This document shows, piece after piece, positions 14,201 to 24,094 of a stretch of DNA of 64,000 nt. The stretch spans positions 67,394,485 through 67,458,484 of the forward strand of contig OX457038.1 of assembly GCA_949752735.1 (NCBI GenBank), read 5' to 3'. Source of the DNA: Lumbricus terrestris. Lineage: Eukaryota > Annelida > Clitellata > Crassiclitellata > Lumbricidae. The first letter of the stretch is position 1. Every line of letters starts with the position of its first letter. Both the position numbers and the translations under genes were made by a program. Below the pieces are notes generated by a model. The model saw nothing but the letters and a program-made list of their open reading frames with translations, was not told where the DNA came from and did no database searches.

Positions 14201-17200
14201 CCAGTATCTCTAGATGCACTGAAGTAATAAAAACTTAATACATCATTGATCCATCTAATTAACTGGGTCAATGCACCATATTGCTAAACACATATTTGCC
14301 CAGAATGCTATTTGTCTTCTCTTCAAAAGGTGACATGACATCATCATCATCATCGTCACCGTCACCGTCACCGCCACCGCCACCGCCACCGCCACCACCA
14401 CCATCATCAATAACATGCTCCTCTCTGAAGTGTGACTGCTCCCATGACAAACGGCCAACTGTTCCGGTCTTTGGATTATCTCCAGGCAGCATCAGTTCAC
14501 CCATATAGCAAAGTGGAACTCAAGTAATCTGCTTCAAGCCTTCCACCATCTGTGTGCCTGGGCTGTCCAACCAGTCTCTTCCAGCTACTTCGTACGTAAG
14601 ATATCAAGCCTGGAAGCACTCCTGCATGGTATTCCATACATTATAACTAAGTAGTTCGTGACTTCTACAGCGCCGGTGTAAAGCAAAGTCGCAATCGTGT
14701 CAACATCCATTGATTGGACAATTTTCTTGACAGCTTGGCGTTCAGACTTTTGTAGCTCTTCGGAAAAAACCTGAGAAAAATATTTCCTTCTCTGCCAATC
14801 ATCGACGAATCGAAGACAAAAGCAGACGATGAAAAATAAATGCATTTCACCTCGACTACAATTTTTCATCGATATAAACCATACGTGAAAAATTGAAAAT
14901 TAAACTTCTCAAAAACTCTGCAGGAAATATGCAGATTTTTAGAGAAGCAAGCATCCAGCAAATAAGCTTGCTCAAGCAAAGAATGAAACAAATGAAAAAA
15001 GTAAACAAACTAATTCCGATGATATTTTAAACTACTTCACAGCAAACTACTTAAAAGCATTTAAGCAAAAAGAATCAAAAACGCATTTACGGCAAACTAC
15101 ATAAGCATAAAGATGCTTTTTTGCATTGTTGATTATATCACATGACACCGATATTATTATTACAGTACAGTAGACTAGGCGGGATTTGAAGGTAAGCAAT
15201 ATTATGTACAAATATTGTCAGAAAAATGAATAGAAATTTGTAACCAATAAGGTAAGCATCGACGACAAACACCATAGACTCGATTGCAAAGCTTCGGAGC
15301 AAGAAACTAAAAATTCCGGGCGAACGGAAAAAAAAAACGAACTAAAAAGAGCCAACAATGACATTTAATGATTTGAAAGACGACTCACGTGAAGCGTGAC
15401 AGACACATCCTACTGTTCGAGAAACGAAACAAACATCGTTGAAGCGCAACAGCTACGGCAAAAGGTATCGCAACATATTCATTTTATAGCAATTGCTATG
15501 GCAAAAGGTATGGTAACATATTCATTTTATAGCAACTGCTATGGCAAAAGGTATGGTAACATATTCATTTTATAGCAACTGCTACGGCAAAAGGTATCGC
15601 AACATATTCATTTTATAGCAACTGCTATGGCAAAAGGTATGGTAACATATTCATTTTATAGCAACTGCTACGGCAAAAGGTATGGTAACATATTCATTTT
15701 ATAGCAACTGCTACGGCAAAAGGTATGGCAACATATTCATTTTATAGCAACTGGCACGGCAAAAGGTATGGTAACATATTCATTTTATATTAGTCTTCTT
15801 TTAACTGTAGTCTCTCTATGGTACGACGACATTATTCACAAGCTTCTTTTCATTGTAGTCTATGGTATGGAAACATAATTAATATAATTATACTTCTTTA
15901 ATTGTAGTCTCCATAGCAACATTATTATTTCTATCAAATGCTTCTTTCAATTGTAGTGTCTGTGGTAACACATGACATATACTTTCTTTTAAGCTTCTGT
16001 CCATAGATTATGTATGCAGGAAAGAGGATCACTAGATTTAGGCGATTTGTATATGGGTGCACACTGCATACGGGCCAAGAGTGAGGATCTCAACAAAATG
16101 CATGTACGCAAAATAAATGTCTAATTATGACGTCCACCTTAACCTATTTATAACCCTATTTAACATATTTATAACCCTATATTATCCTATTTATAGCCCT
16201 ATTTTAACCTATTTATAACCCTATTTTATCCTATTTATAACCCTATTTTATCCTATTTATAATCCTATTTAACATATTATAACCCCATATTATCCTATTT
16301 ATAACCCTATTTTATTATCCTATAATAGTCCAGTGGCTTTTGATTATATTATAATTAAATTCTGCTCAGATCTAAACAGTAAGCTATAATAGTTTTAAAA
16401 AATTGGCTAGCAAATATGATGTTTAACAAAAAAAGGTACTAGCCTATGGGAAAACAATTCTTGTAAATGTGGAGAGCTTATCTGCACGTGTGCATAGGGA
16501 ATCCGTAAAAAATGTATGAGTTGCAACATGGGGCTGGTCAAAAATTAGATTTTTGCATACCCTAATTCTAGTCTCTATAGCAGCATTTACCATGTTTCCA
16601 ATAATTGTAGTCTATGTGGAAACATTTATGATATGGTCTTTACATTAGAGTAACCATGGTAACATTTATCACTTAGGTACTTCCTTTAATTGTCCCATCT
16701 AATGCAACATTTACCATATATAATTTTCAATTACAGTCACTATGGTAACGTTTATTATAGGTTTCTTTTCATTTTAGTCACAATTGTGACATCTATCATT
16801 TGCTCATCTTATTGTAATCTCCATGGTAACATTTATCAAAGCTTCTTTTGATTGTAGTTTCTATGGTAATATTGATGTATGCTCCTTTCAATTGTAATTG
16901 CCATGGTAACATTTATCATTTACTGCCTTTAATAGTAGATTCTATGGTCTTGCAATTGCAGTCTCTATGGTAACATTTGTCATATGCTTCTTTTGATTGT
17001 AGTTTATATATTCTCCATAGTAACATTTGTCATATGCTTCTTTTAATTGTAGTTTATATATTCTCCATAGTAACATTTGTTATATGCTCATTTTAAGTGT
17101 AGTCTCCTGTGGCATTACTAGCTCAGTTTTAAAAGTTATTCGAGAACCAAGGTCCTTTCATCCACTACTGGTCACCAATGGTTGCTGGTAGTTTAGTCGC

Positions 17201-20200
17201 ATGCCTTGAAATGTGGAGTACAGCTCTTCGAGAATTCAAATAAAGCGGTTATGGTGTAATCAGAGAGTCCTTTGCTCATAAAATGCTCATGGATTGAGAC
17301 TTGGTCATCAGAGACATATCAAAGACAAAGCTGTAAACAGAGGCTCATCAAAGACAAAGACTACCTAAGCAAGTAAGTAAGTAAGTAAGTATGTACTTTA
17401 TTGAACCGCCTGCAAACGCGCTGCTTCTTTGGTTGATACTGATACAGATTCTAATGCACGTGGTCACACATGAATACACGAAATACAGCGGTAAGAGGTC
17501 AGCATAATAGCAGCCAACCAAATCGCACAACAAATAGCAACGGAACATTCAGCAGTGAATCAACTGACGAAGCAAAGTTTCAAACAACACTGCACTATTA
17601 GAGAATTCAGAAATTACTTTCCTTAAAAGCAACAGAAAAACTTTCAACGAAAACACGAAAACAGTAGCAGGTATGTACATATCATCGGAGCATAAACAGC
17701 AGTCTCTTTGGTGCCTTAAAACAGAAGATTTGTAAAGAAACTCTGATACAAACTTAAGACGCTCTCGTTCTAATTCCAGAATATGCGAGAACTGAGCCAT
17801 CTTCGTGCTGGCCAAACAGAGAATATAGGAACATGCATAAACTCAAACGTAACAAACAAAACTGAAAACAACATCAACAGAAAATTCGTCGACTCACTCA
17901 GGATTGGGAGATGACGAACTGTGAGGTGACGAAATATACGCTGGTTGCGCCTGCTGCTTGCCGAGCGTAACGGAAGTTCCGATCGCACGGACAACTATGC
18001 CAGACTCGCCCTCCAGATCAAAACACTGGCGATACCTGGAATCATAACAGATAAATTTTAACTCACAATTTCTAAATAAAGGCCATTTATTATATTTATC
18101 AAAGCAATTTTAAATAGTGCCCTTTAAAGACTGCCTACTCAGGAGCGCTCCCAGTCGGTTGAATAGGACAATCTTGAATACAGTGAAAAATGAGACAAAG
18201 TGGCCAATAGGCATTTGACGAAGAGTAGTAGTCCTAAGTACTACTCTTATTCCAGGTTGCATGGCCAGCCATGGAGCAGGCGTGGAACAATAAGTTCTGC
18301 TTTTGTGCAGATGAGCAGAGACAGCAGCAGTGCTAGACGTGTCTGGTGCAGCAGCAGAGCTCCTGCAAGTACAGAGGAGACAAACCCTTAATACAGCGCC
18401 GAACCAAAACAGAAATATGGAAAACAATAATGTAATAATGATAGTTATTGTTACTTAATTGAGATACACAAGTAAATTGGATGGTGCAGAGTAGAACAAG
18501 TTGCCAGGTCTGACATAAGCTTTTCATCTGATTCCTGTTTAATAATCACATCGAGGCAATTAATGCTGCTTTGAAATATTTTGTTCCTCATCTTTCCACC
18601 TGTAATGCTACAACTTCAGATAAGAGATACGATAGATGTTTAAAATAATTTATATCAACTAAGACTACCACCATTTTTCACAGAAAGAAATGAATCCCAA
18701 ATAAATACAACAATATATTTGAGAGACCCAGAGGGTCCTGTCAAAGTTAGACTCTTGACAGGCATTATGGAAACTGCTACGTATTACCAGAACCATTAAT
18801 ATCATACTGTGTGTGTATGTAATTATGTGCATATATATATATATAATTATATATATGTACATATGTATTATTTTGTGTGTGTTAATACACATATGCATCT
18901 GAATATTTACATAGTTCCTTACAGGACATATTGAAAATGGATAAAATTTATCTTACCCAATGACGGCATTGCCTCCCATTTCCAGCACTTTGAGGCCAAT
19001 CTTACGTTGCAGTTCACCTGCCCAAAAAATAATCACCAGAAACAGAATCAGTGCTCTTCTCTCTCCTTTTGATTTTCTAACCAAAACCAAATACTCAGAG
19101 AGAAAAAGGAAGACTTGGCAGGACATGGCAATATAAGGAAAGTCACCCAGCAGTATAATTTGGTACCGACATAAGCTGGGAAGCAAAACTGCAAGTCCTG
19201 CAATATGCTGGCCTCGTATCCAGGACCTCAGGATTCATCCATTGCTGGCTCAAGGCTACTGAAAATGAGATGAGCGCCTCTCTGTATTCCACATGGAACT
19301 GGATGGACTTAACTTCTTTTTTACATAGCAATACAAACGAGGTTGCATCAGAAATGGCAAGTCAAAGCAAAGCAAGGTAACCATGGTTGGATCAGAAATG
19401 GCAAGGAAGAGCAATGAAAGGAAAGCTAAACTTGTCTGATTTTGCAGTAAATGCCAAGTCAGGGAATGCAATCAGGTCAGTCAAGAAAAACAAAACAAAC
19501 ACTCAGTCTCCCTTAACAGCCACTTATTCTCCTTAGCAGTCACTTATTCTCCCTTAACAGCCACTTATTCTCCCTTAACAGCCACTTATTCTCCCTTAAA
19601 AGCCACTTATTCTCCCTTAGCAGTCACTTAGTCTCTCTAATCACCAGAAGACCGTTCCTGGATATGCGAGTCCAGCATGGGATGAGTCTGGCTGACACCC
19701 AGAAATGTGGATTCAGAGAAATTTTACTAACAGAGAGCAGAAATTAATTCAAGTCTCAAAAACACTTTGAGAAAATTCCAGATATAAAACGAAAATAAAT
19801 CAGTAGAAGAGGATCTCGAGCGAACCGGAAAGTTTGGAGAACTGCATCTGTCGCGCTTCATTGGACGCTCTTTGCGATCGAATCTTGTCGATCCACTGAT
19901 ATTCCGGATCATCGTTGACCACCAACTCCTCGACAAAACCGTGCAGCGCCTGGATTTCAAAGCCTTCTGGAATTCCTGATGCTGGAAAACAAAGAAGATT
20001 CTCAATCAATGCCATAGTTAAGGAAATATGCAATGCAGAGTATGAAACAGTCAAAAATGACAATCGGATTTGAACAAAGCACCAAAGTGTTTAACCAAAA
20101 TGTGTGGACGCTTGACCTTCTGGGTCAAAGTTTGGCATTGTTGATCTGCCATTGGTCTGTAGAAAGAAGTTAATAAACACTAAGCCCGATTAGTACTTTT

Positions 20201-23123
20201 TTAAAAATGAGCGATCATTTATAGGAAGCATGGCTCTCAATGGGACCTGGTAGATATTAATTAGAGATCTAGACATTTTATGCTACACTTTTGGGTGAGC
20301 CCATTTTGCTTTCTCATATGTATAATAACAATACCACAAGGATCATCCTGATACATTGTGTTTTATTATTGTAAATTCAAACTTCTATGTTTCTTTCTAT
20401 CCATAAACTAAAAACAAAAACATAGTTGAAAAGAGAACATGACCAGCTGCTGCCACTCACTGCAGAAGAATTTGACTCCACACGATGACTGTCGAAACTT
20501 ATTCAGATCGGAGAATAGATCGACCTTGACAATGACCTGCAGTTGACCTCGAATACCTGAATGGAAAAGACGGATGTGAAATACCACTTCAGTTACGACA
20601 AAGAAACGAACAGAAGAAGATGATATCGTTGGCAAATTACATAAATTAATTTCATGGTAACATTGGGATATTAGGCATCTAATCCAATCTAACCTAATCT
20701 AACGTATTTAATATAATATAATACAATAAGTTCTAAGGGAAAAATATCTACGGCACAAGTTACATCAATATAAACTAAGTAAGTAAGTATGTACTTTATT
20801 GAACCGCCTGCAAACGCATATGCAGGAACATCAAACAAGAAACAGATGAAATTCACAAATTCATGATCAAAAACACACTTTTGCAATGTACACAGTTTTT
20901 CACATGTATTGTACTCAAAAGACAATTAGCAAAGACAATTCATACCATGCATTGTGTCGTAAATTGGATACCATCCATTGATCATAGATCCTTTCTTTCG
21001 ATTCAACAATGGATTTAAGTCAATGTACACTTTCCCAATGGCATCGTGAGCGCTGTAGGTATCATGATCAAGTACCCTACAAAAACAAACATTTCACAAG
21101 GTAGGATGTTTCTTATCAAGAACCCAATGAGAGATACTATCATGAAGACAGATATCACAACCAATCACCCAACAGAACATTGTAATAAGCACAAATTCAT
21201 GCAATTCATTACCAAAACAATCATATAAGCTGCAGAAATTGGCACTTAATCAATTAATTAATTAATTAATTAATCAATGTTACTGCTTTCAACAAAATTA
21301 TCAATGAGATTCTTTAGCAGGAAACTGCATAATAGGCCCAGTTCCGTTCCTCTGGGTTGTCTCCTTGTCACAAGATTTCATTGTCTGTAAGCTTTGATTT
21401 TGGAGCTCAAGAACTTTTGTGACCACAAAGGGCTATGGCAACTCATCAAACTTGAAAGAAATCACATTAACATCAGCAATTAACATCAACAATTAATATT
21501 AACAATAAAAAAAATATCAACAATCAACATTAACAATCAACATCAACATAAATAATCAACATTAACAATTAAAACAAAATAAACAATTAACATTAACAAT
21601 CAAAATAAAATAAACAATTAACATTAACAATGAACACCAACATCAACAATTAACATTAACCTTATTTGCAGAGGTTCGTCTTGCAAGTCTTCATCATCCA
21701 CCTGACAAAGCAAATTAACAAAACATAATTCAGCCATGGCTCAGTCTCGATCATTTGTCTCAACTGATCCTTCTCTTTGGAATGCACTTTCTTCTTCTTT
21801 TCACTCTATACATCTGTCTAGCAGTCTCTCTTCTTTCTTCTCTCTGCCCAAAATCTGCTTCTTCTCAAGAGCCATGCACACTGGGAGCACTTCTGAACAG
21901 TCCACCCTACTAGATGCACTTTACAAATGTTCAAATACAATACAATTGATATCAAATTTTACATTTTTACATGGGCCGTTACCCTGACTGGCAGCAATAG
22001 TGCTTTGGCTTCCAATTGGTGACTACATTCAATGGAGAAATTGCACTTAAGCACCATATATGTAAATTTTAAGAAACAAGCATACACGCATATCACATAA
22101 GCACCATAAGAATCATATATATACATTCTGCTCATCAAATAAAATAGACAAGCATCAAACTGCAAGAAGCCAATGCACAACAGCACAGATCCAGCCTCAT
22201 ACTAAAAATCACCTAAGACGCTTGAATCGACTCTCAAAAACTGACTACAACACTCAAAGACGGCATTTGTCATGGCAGAGGACCAGAATGCAATTCAAAT
22301 GAAGTTTAGTGAAGTGCACAGAACAGTAAAATTCTGTAAAAATTGCATATGTATCATTTTACCAGCTCTACCTTTGTGAAATAATTCAGAAGATGATACA
22401 TACATACACCAATTAAGTAGGAAATAATATTAGAAGCAGCGAAGAATGATAAAGAAATTGGAGAGCAGCTAACCTCAAACCGATACCATTCAGAATTCCA
22501 CTGCGGATTCAACGATTTCCGAAACACTTCTGTTTTGAAAATAGTGTTGCCAAATTTAACCTGAAATAACAAAATACGTTGCAAAGCAAGCAATAGTAAG
22601 ACAAATAACTTTAAAAGTGCTACATTTTACTTGCAAGAGGAAAGAGAGCAGTGGATAACACAAGGTACAAATCACCTGAGAAGAAGAGGCTGTAGATGAT
22701 CACCTTTGAATATTTAGCCTCTTGAAGAGATACTATACCGGTAAATCCTTGAACAAATGTACATATCAAATAACCTGCAGTGCAGCTGCTTGTCATACAA
22801 CTATAAAATTAACATCAATAGACATCTTGGTCCACGGCAAATTAATCGTTTTTAAAGGTTTAAATGATCATTAAAATATGTCATAAAATCTTTCCCAATT
22901 ACCAAAATCTGGTGACACACCCATTCACAGCTTTTCAATCCACCAATTTTTATTTTGTCATGATCATTATTTTCTATAGCTTTTGTCTTTGTTTTAGTCT
23001 CAGACAATGAAAACAGTGCTCACAAAAACCCACCTCAACGAACGCATCAGTCAATTCGCTCGCTCTGTCCATCACCGGCAGATCCCGAGCCGCTACAATT
23101 CGAACCTTTAGTTTTCCAGGCAT
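3281..23123 (-). CDS. C2CD5: C2 domain-containing protein 5 (CDP138-like), 19 coding exons, C-terminus outside window
   Basis: C2CD5 (CDP138) is a calcium- and lipid-binding C2 protein; in mammals it is an Akt substrate that promotes insulin-stimulated GLUT4 vesicle fusion. Seen here: translation starts MPGKLKVRIVAARDLP and the C2 domain covers about residues 1-110. Acidic loop residues D19, D26, D76, D78 and D84 are present. Then come conserved blocks HGFVEELVVNDDPEYQWID, GELQRKIGLKVLEMGGNAV, PPGFIVHLGGVVSASSVKLL, WWAEIRTEIRSHMKAMGCHA, a C-x2-C...C-x2-C segment (LCSVCHIPY), and NKLKVKGMNSLFGLKI. Nineteen exons of 90, 87, 41, 131, 96, 156, 61, 138, 164, 98, 109, 379, 99, 148, 129, 63, 87, 105 and 123 nt join without frame break (2304 nt, 768 codons). 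Vertebrate C2CD5 is about 1000 residues, so roughly 230 residues remain to the left. The middle linker (exons 8-10) and the exon 12 tail diverge most. Confidence 0.95.
3723..3755. repeat. (AT)n microsatellite
   Basis: Sixteen AT units in a C2CD5 intron; similar runs at 10002-10022 and 29599-29633. Confidence 0.95.
4497..4601 (-). CDS. C2CD5: C2CD5 exon 18
   Basis: Acceptor tgtttctag, donor gtgaaa. Encodes DSLAQENGVLRSSLEEMADM then DTTDKKLPSDTFILE. Confidence 0.9.
4700..4885 (+). mobile_element. LINE ORF2 C-terminal fragment with shared hairpin tail
   Basis: Encodes LLFWNKLPTYATSFLDISPK then QLKTILFNRDL, then the tail GAGGTACTATATAAATTAA. Confidence 0.75.
5414..5500 (-). CDS. C2CD5: C2CD5 exon 17
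   Basis: Acceptor gtcctttag, donor gtatgt. Encodes AENSSIQDICKKVQESINRN then RDIYGLPAY. Confidence 0.9.
6231..6293 (-). CDS. C2CD5: C2CD5 exon 16
   Basis: Acceptor gatgttttag, donor gtgatc. Encodes TATGVYSEPLPPPAFPKIFG. The acceptor six bases upstream of the next AG was preferred because it keeps phase with exon 15. Confidence 0.88.
6465..6680 (+). mobile_element. LINE/SINE 3' end with GCTGTGTTATGG tail
   Basis: Broken coding (CTCAAGACTTGTTTATTTTG, as in the LKTCLF motif of CR1-like ORF2 ends), then GGCATAGCTGTGTTATGGTG and a TTA tail. The same tail is found near 8850-8940, 33655-33710 and 51128-51180. Confidence 0.7.
6680..7390. repeat. 28-bp minisatellite, about 25 copies
   Basis: Near-perfect units composed of ATTATTATTGTTATTATG plus AAGTATTCAG. 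Lies in the C2CD5 intron between exons 15 and 16, starting at the poly-TTA tail of a LINE fragment and ending at a SINE. A diverged half-unit (GTTATTATGAATTGTTCAG) is at 7509-7527, next to the exon 15 donor. Confidence 0.95.
7425..7500 (-). repeat. SINE/LINE 3' tail (TATATAGCGCC...GAGGCGC)
   Basis: ATTTATATAGCGCCCCTTCA then AGAGGCGCTCCCGAC: an inverted repeat GCGCC...GGCGC able to fold. The same core, in either orientation, occurs near 2175, 3475, 10560, 12210, 18115, 34205, 41905, 57285, 62405 and 63920. Confidence 0.88.
7536..7664 (-). CDS. C2CD5: C2CD5 exon 15
   Basis: Acceptor ttctgtcgtag, donor gtaaga. Encodes VLPFMEYELHKQLVNKLKVK and GMNSLFGLKIQFTIGE. Its donor directly adjoins sequence related to the 28-bp minisatellite. 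Confidence 0.94.
8371..8518 (-). CDS. C2CD5: C2CD5 exon 14
   Basis: Acceptor gtgttgcag, donor gtgagt. Encodes QFKVPDILFATIEPPVELP, VGKGSFLQARICRQKREGRG, EANARDISD. Confidence 0.93.
9091..9189 (-). CDS. C2CD5: C2CD5 exon 13 (CxxC...CxxC segment)
   Basis: Acceptor tttttctgtag, weak donor gtgtgt. Encodes SQDIVRLCSVCHIPYPEGS, LPFPVHLSRCAVC. The four cysteines match the CGFC...CYNC pairs of vertebrate C2CD5 and look zinc-binding (inference). Frame runs opposite to the plus-strand open frame here. Confidence 0.85.
9290..9520 (-). mobile_element. tRNA-derived SINE
   Basis: Same family as at 60591 in reverse: B box complement at 9448-9458, A box complement at 9490-9501, tail GTTATAGCGTCCCTTCAAGG at the low-coordinate end. 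Confidence 0.88.
10060..10438 (-). CDS. C2CD5: C2CD5 exon 12 (largest exon)
   Basis: Acceptor acgtttag, donor gtgggt. Starts DEPETRDVWWAEIRTEIRSH and continues through HAVVGYSEQTSIREELIILS. The 3' half (His/Gln-rich, then SNAAEILESDVKRLM) is family-divergent. Donor chosen because its phase fits exon 13. Confidence 0.88.
11382..11490 (-). CDS. C2CD5: C2CD5 exon 11
   Basis: Acceptor gttgtgtcag, donor gtcgga. Encodes EYPFFTVKCLPPGFIVHLGG then VVSASSVKLLDKIHNP. Confidence 0.93.
11642..11995 (-). mobile_element. tRNA-derived SINE, longer variant
   Basis: A box complement CCACTACACTA (11970-11980), B box complement GGATTTGAACCC (11926-11937), and the same TTATAGCGACCCTTCAAG tail at 11650. The body has an extra segment of about 120 bp. 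Confidence 0.85.
12620..12717 (-). CDS. C2CD5: C2CD5 exon 10
   Basis: Acceptor gaacaacag, donor gtaaga. Encodes GGLTAAGLAQSAGSN then PFHRPVLQQESIDML; the second part aligns with the vertebrate PFKALLRQQ segment. Not in any long ORF; found by splice phase. Confidence 0.85.
12963..13277. mobile_element. hAT-type MITE, about 315 bp
   Basis: Imperfect inverted ends CACGGCCGGATTAAG and CTTAATCCAGCCCTG. The inside (GGCCGAAAAATCTGATAACC and degenerate repeats of it) matches the left subterminal part of the element at 53971. The target duplication is ambiguous because it inserted in a CCA repeat. Lies in a C2CD5 intron. Confidence 0.75.
13410..13573 (-). CDS. C2CD5: C2CD5 exon 9 (disordered linker)
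   Basis: Acceptor gcttgcag, donor gtcagt. Encodes a Ser/Ala/Thr-rich linker ending ARRSSESDVDTPQK, which aligns with the Ser/Asp motif of the vertebrate linker. Phase fits exons 8 and 10 exactly. Confidence 0.85.
14339..14408. repeat. (CAT/CGT/CAC/CGC) trinucleotide repeat
   Basis: TCATCATCATCATCGTCACC followed by CGCCACCGCCACC units. Gives poly-Ser/Pro or poly-Gly/Asp frames that are not genes. Confidence 0.95.
14585..14800 (-). other. unassigned open stretch in C2CD5 intron 8
   Basis: Minus frame preceded by an AG encodes VFSEELQKSERQAVKKIVQS then MDVDTIATLLYTGAVEVTNY. It is open and protein-like, but no donor follows and I recognise no family. Part of it (CTTCTACAGCGCC) resembles the LINE 3' end at 25940. 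A cryptic exon or retroelement remnant are both possible. Confidence 0.3.
15450..15789. repeat. 43-bp tandem repeat, eight copies
   Basis: Units contain AACATATTCATTTTATAGCA followed by ACTGCTAYGGCAAAAGGTAT. Two variants occur (CTACGG...ATCGC and CTATGG...ATGGT), several units differing only at CpG sites. Lies in a C2CD5 intron (exons 8-9). Confidence 0.93.
15790..17110. repeat. diverged satellite carrying X-box-like motifs
   Basis: Loose repetition of TTGTAGTCTCTATGGTAACA plus TTTATCATATGCTTCTTTTAA-like sequence. Exact matches to the RFX X-box pattern GTHNYYATRRNAAC occur at 15907-15920, 16651-16664, 16736-16749 and 16961-16974. Near matches occur near 16571, 16817, 16857 and 16893. The pattern is known from ciliary gene promoters; function here is unproven. 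Confidence 0.8.
16135..16325. repeat. 22-24-bp tandem repeat
   Basis: About eight units of TTATCCTATTTATAACCCTA, interrupting the X-box-bearing satellite. Confidence 0.88.
17364..17430 (-). repeat. short interspersed repeat ending (ACTTA)n
   Basis: Minus strand: GCGTTTGCAGGCGGTTCAAT, AAAGTACATACTTACTTAC. It includes AATAAA before the tail, as in a retroposon 3' end. Other copies at 3762-3805, 20776-20820 and 44062-44105, all in this orientation. Confidence 0.8.
17898..18035 (-). CDS. C2CD5: C2CD5 exon 8
   Basis: Acceptor gattccag, donor gtgagt. Encodes YRQCFDLEGESGIVVRAIGT, then a low-conservation Ser/Pro/Gln linker ending SSSPNP. Confidence 0.92.
18957..19017 (-). CDS. C2CD5: C2CD5 exon 7
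   Basis: Acceptor tttgggcag, donor gtaaga. Encodes GELQRKIGLKVLEMGGNAVI. Confidence 0.93.
19500..19640. repeat. 21-bp tandem repeat
   Basis: About six units of CCACTTATTCTCCCTTAACA with minor variants, in the C2CD5 intron between exons 6 and 7. Confidence 0.9.
19826..19981 (-). CDS. C2CD5: C2CD5 exon 6
   Basis: Acceptor ttttccag, donor gttcgc. Encodes SGIPEGFEIQ, HGFVEELVVNDDPEYQWID, then KIRSQRASNEARQ. Confidence 0.94.
20461..20556 (-). CDS. C2CD5: C2CD5 exon 5
   Basis: Acceptor ccattcag, donor gtgagt. Encodes IRGQLQVIVKVDLFSDLN then KFRQSSCGVKFFC, highly conserved in the family. Confidence 0.94.
20946..21076 (-). CDS. C2CD5: C2CD5 exon 4 (end of C2 domain)
   Basis: Acceptor tttttgtag, donor gtatga. 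Encodes RVLDHDTYSAHDAIGKVYID and on to NGWYPIYDTMH, including D76, D78 and D84. Confidence 0.93.
21661..21701 (-). CDS. C2CD5: C2CD5 exon 3 (41-nt microexon)
   Basis: Acceptor tttgtcag, donor gttaat. Encodes VDDEDLQDEPLQI plus two bases. Too short for an ORF search; found by reading the C2 domain across the splice junctions. Confidence 0.9.
21730..21965 (+). mobile_element. LINE ORF2 C-terminal fragment
   Basis: Encodes MAQSRSFVSTDPSLWNALSS then KICFFSRAMHTGSTSEQSTL and LLDALYKC, the phase-divergent end of a CR1/L2-like ORF2. Placed just upstream (gene orientation) of C2CD5 exon 3. Confidence 0.8.
22474..22560 (-). CDS. C2CD5: C2CD5 exon 2
   Basis: Acceptor ttatttcag, donor gttagc, phase 0 to 0. 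Encodes VKFGNTIFKTEV through NSEWYRFE of the C2 domain. Confidence 0.94.
23034..23123 (-). CDS. C2CD5: C2CD5 exon 1 (start codon, first C2 strands)
   Basis: ATG at 23121-23123; 30 codons ending FVE, then donor gtgggt. The Met matches the family start MPGKLKV. Upstream codons are open but resemble no family member. Contains D19 and D26. Confidence 0.94.
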
Positions 23124-23239
23124 CACAAAGGTGATGAAAGAAAACCCTGCCAAAATAGAATAAATCACATTTCATTTCAAGAAATTTTAATTTAAGGACT
23201 TTAGTCATGTAGGCATGTGTGGTTACAAAGTAAGACACT

Positions 23240-23925
23240 TAAATGCAAAATGTATTTCTTCTTTCTTCTTCAGTGTTCTGCTCCAAGAATCCAAAACACC
23301 ATTTTTGTCAATTCTGTGCTTTCTCCTTGATTGCTTTATATCCTCGTCCCTTATTCCGTCCATCAATCAGTTCATCATCACCTTTCTTGGTCATCCTGGT
23401 TTGAGTTCTATCCTCGAGAGAGGGTCTCCCCTCAACATGTGATCAAGCCAGTTCACCTGCCTCCTCCGTATTGTATCATCAGTGATCTTTCTTCTTGCAC
23501 CAGTTGCAGCACCTCCTCATTGGTTTTGTAGTCCATCCAACTAATCTTGGCCATTCTTCTCCATAGCCACGTTTCAAATGCCTCAAGTCTTTCCACTTCT
23601 GCTTTTCCCATAGTCCATGTTTCTGCCCCATATAGTGTCATGCTCCATATGAGGAGCTTTGTATAATTCTCTTCTTTAGATCCATTTTCAATCTTCCTCT
23701 TAACAGCTCTCGCTATTCCAGAATAAGTTCTTTTCCCTTTGCTATTCTTCTCTTGATCTCAGCTGCACACCTGCAGTCTTCTGTAATCAAACATCCAAGA
23801 TAACAAAACTGGTGTACCTGCTCAATCTCTTCACCATTGATGACAATATTTACTCTTTTTCCTTCAAATTTGCCCATTATAATCACCCTTGTTTTATTTC
23901 TGTTTATAAAAGATAAAATGTGTCT
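23240..23925 (-). mobile_element. decayed LINE fragment (reverse transcriptase C-terminal region)
   Basis: Minus strand encodes, with frame breaks, GKFEGKRVNIVINGEEIEQV, HQFCYLGCLITEDCRCAAEI, then MTLYGAETWTMGKAEVERLE and TWLWRRMAKISWMDYKTNEE. These are typical of the segment after the RT domain in non-LTR elements. Lies 120 bp upstream of C2CD5 exon 1. Confidence 0.85.
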
Positions 23926-24094
23926 GTCATGGGAAAAATGAATTCATTTTAAGGAGTTGGATTAGCAATATATGTCCTAAAATGCGGCGGACCTCTACTT
24001 TAAAAGGCAAATTATTGGACTTGTGTAAACCCTTTTTCAGAAATAACCCCATTTTGGATTTTCATACACCATAGCAATTTGTATAGCGAAATTA

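Noticed and set aside
14268..14508. Poly-Gly/Asp and poly-Ser/Pro frames
   Set aside because: Trinucleotide microsatellite; no splice context joining it to C2CD5.
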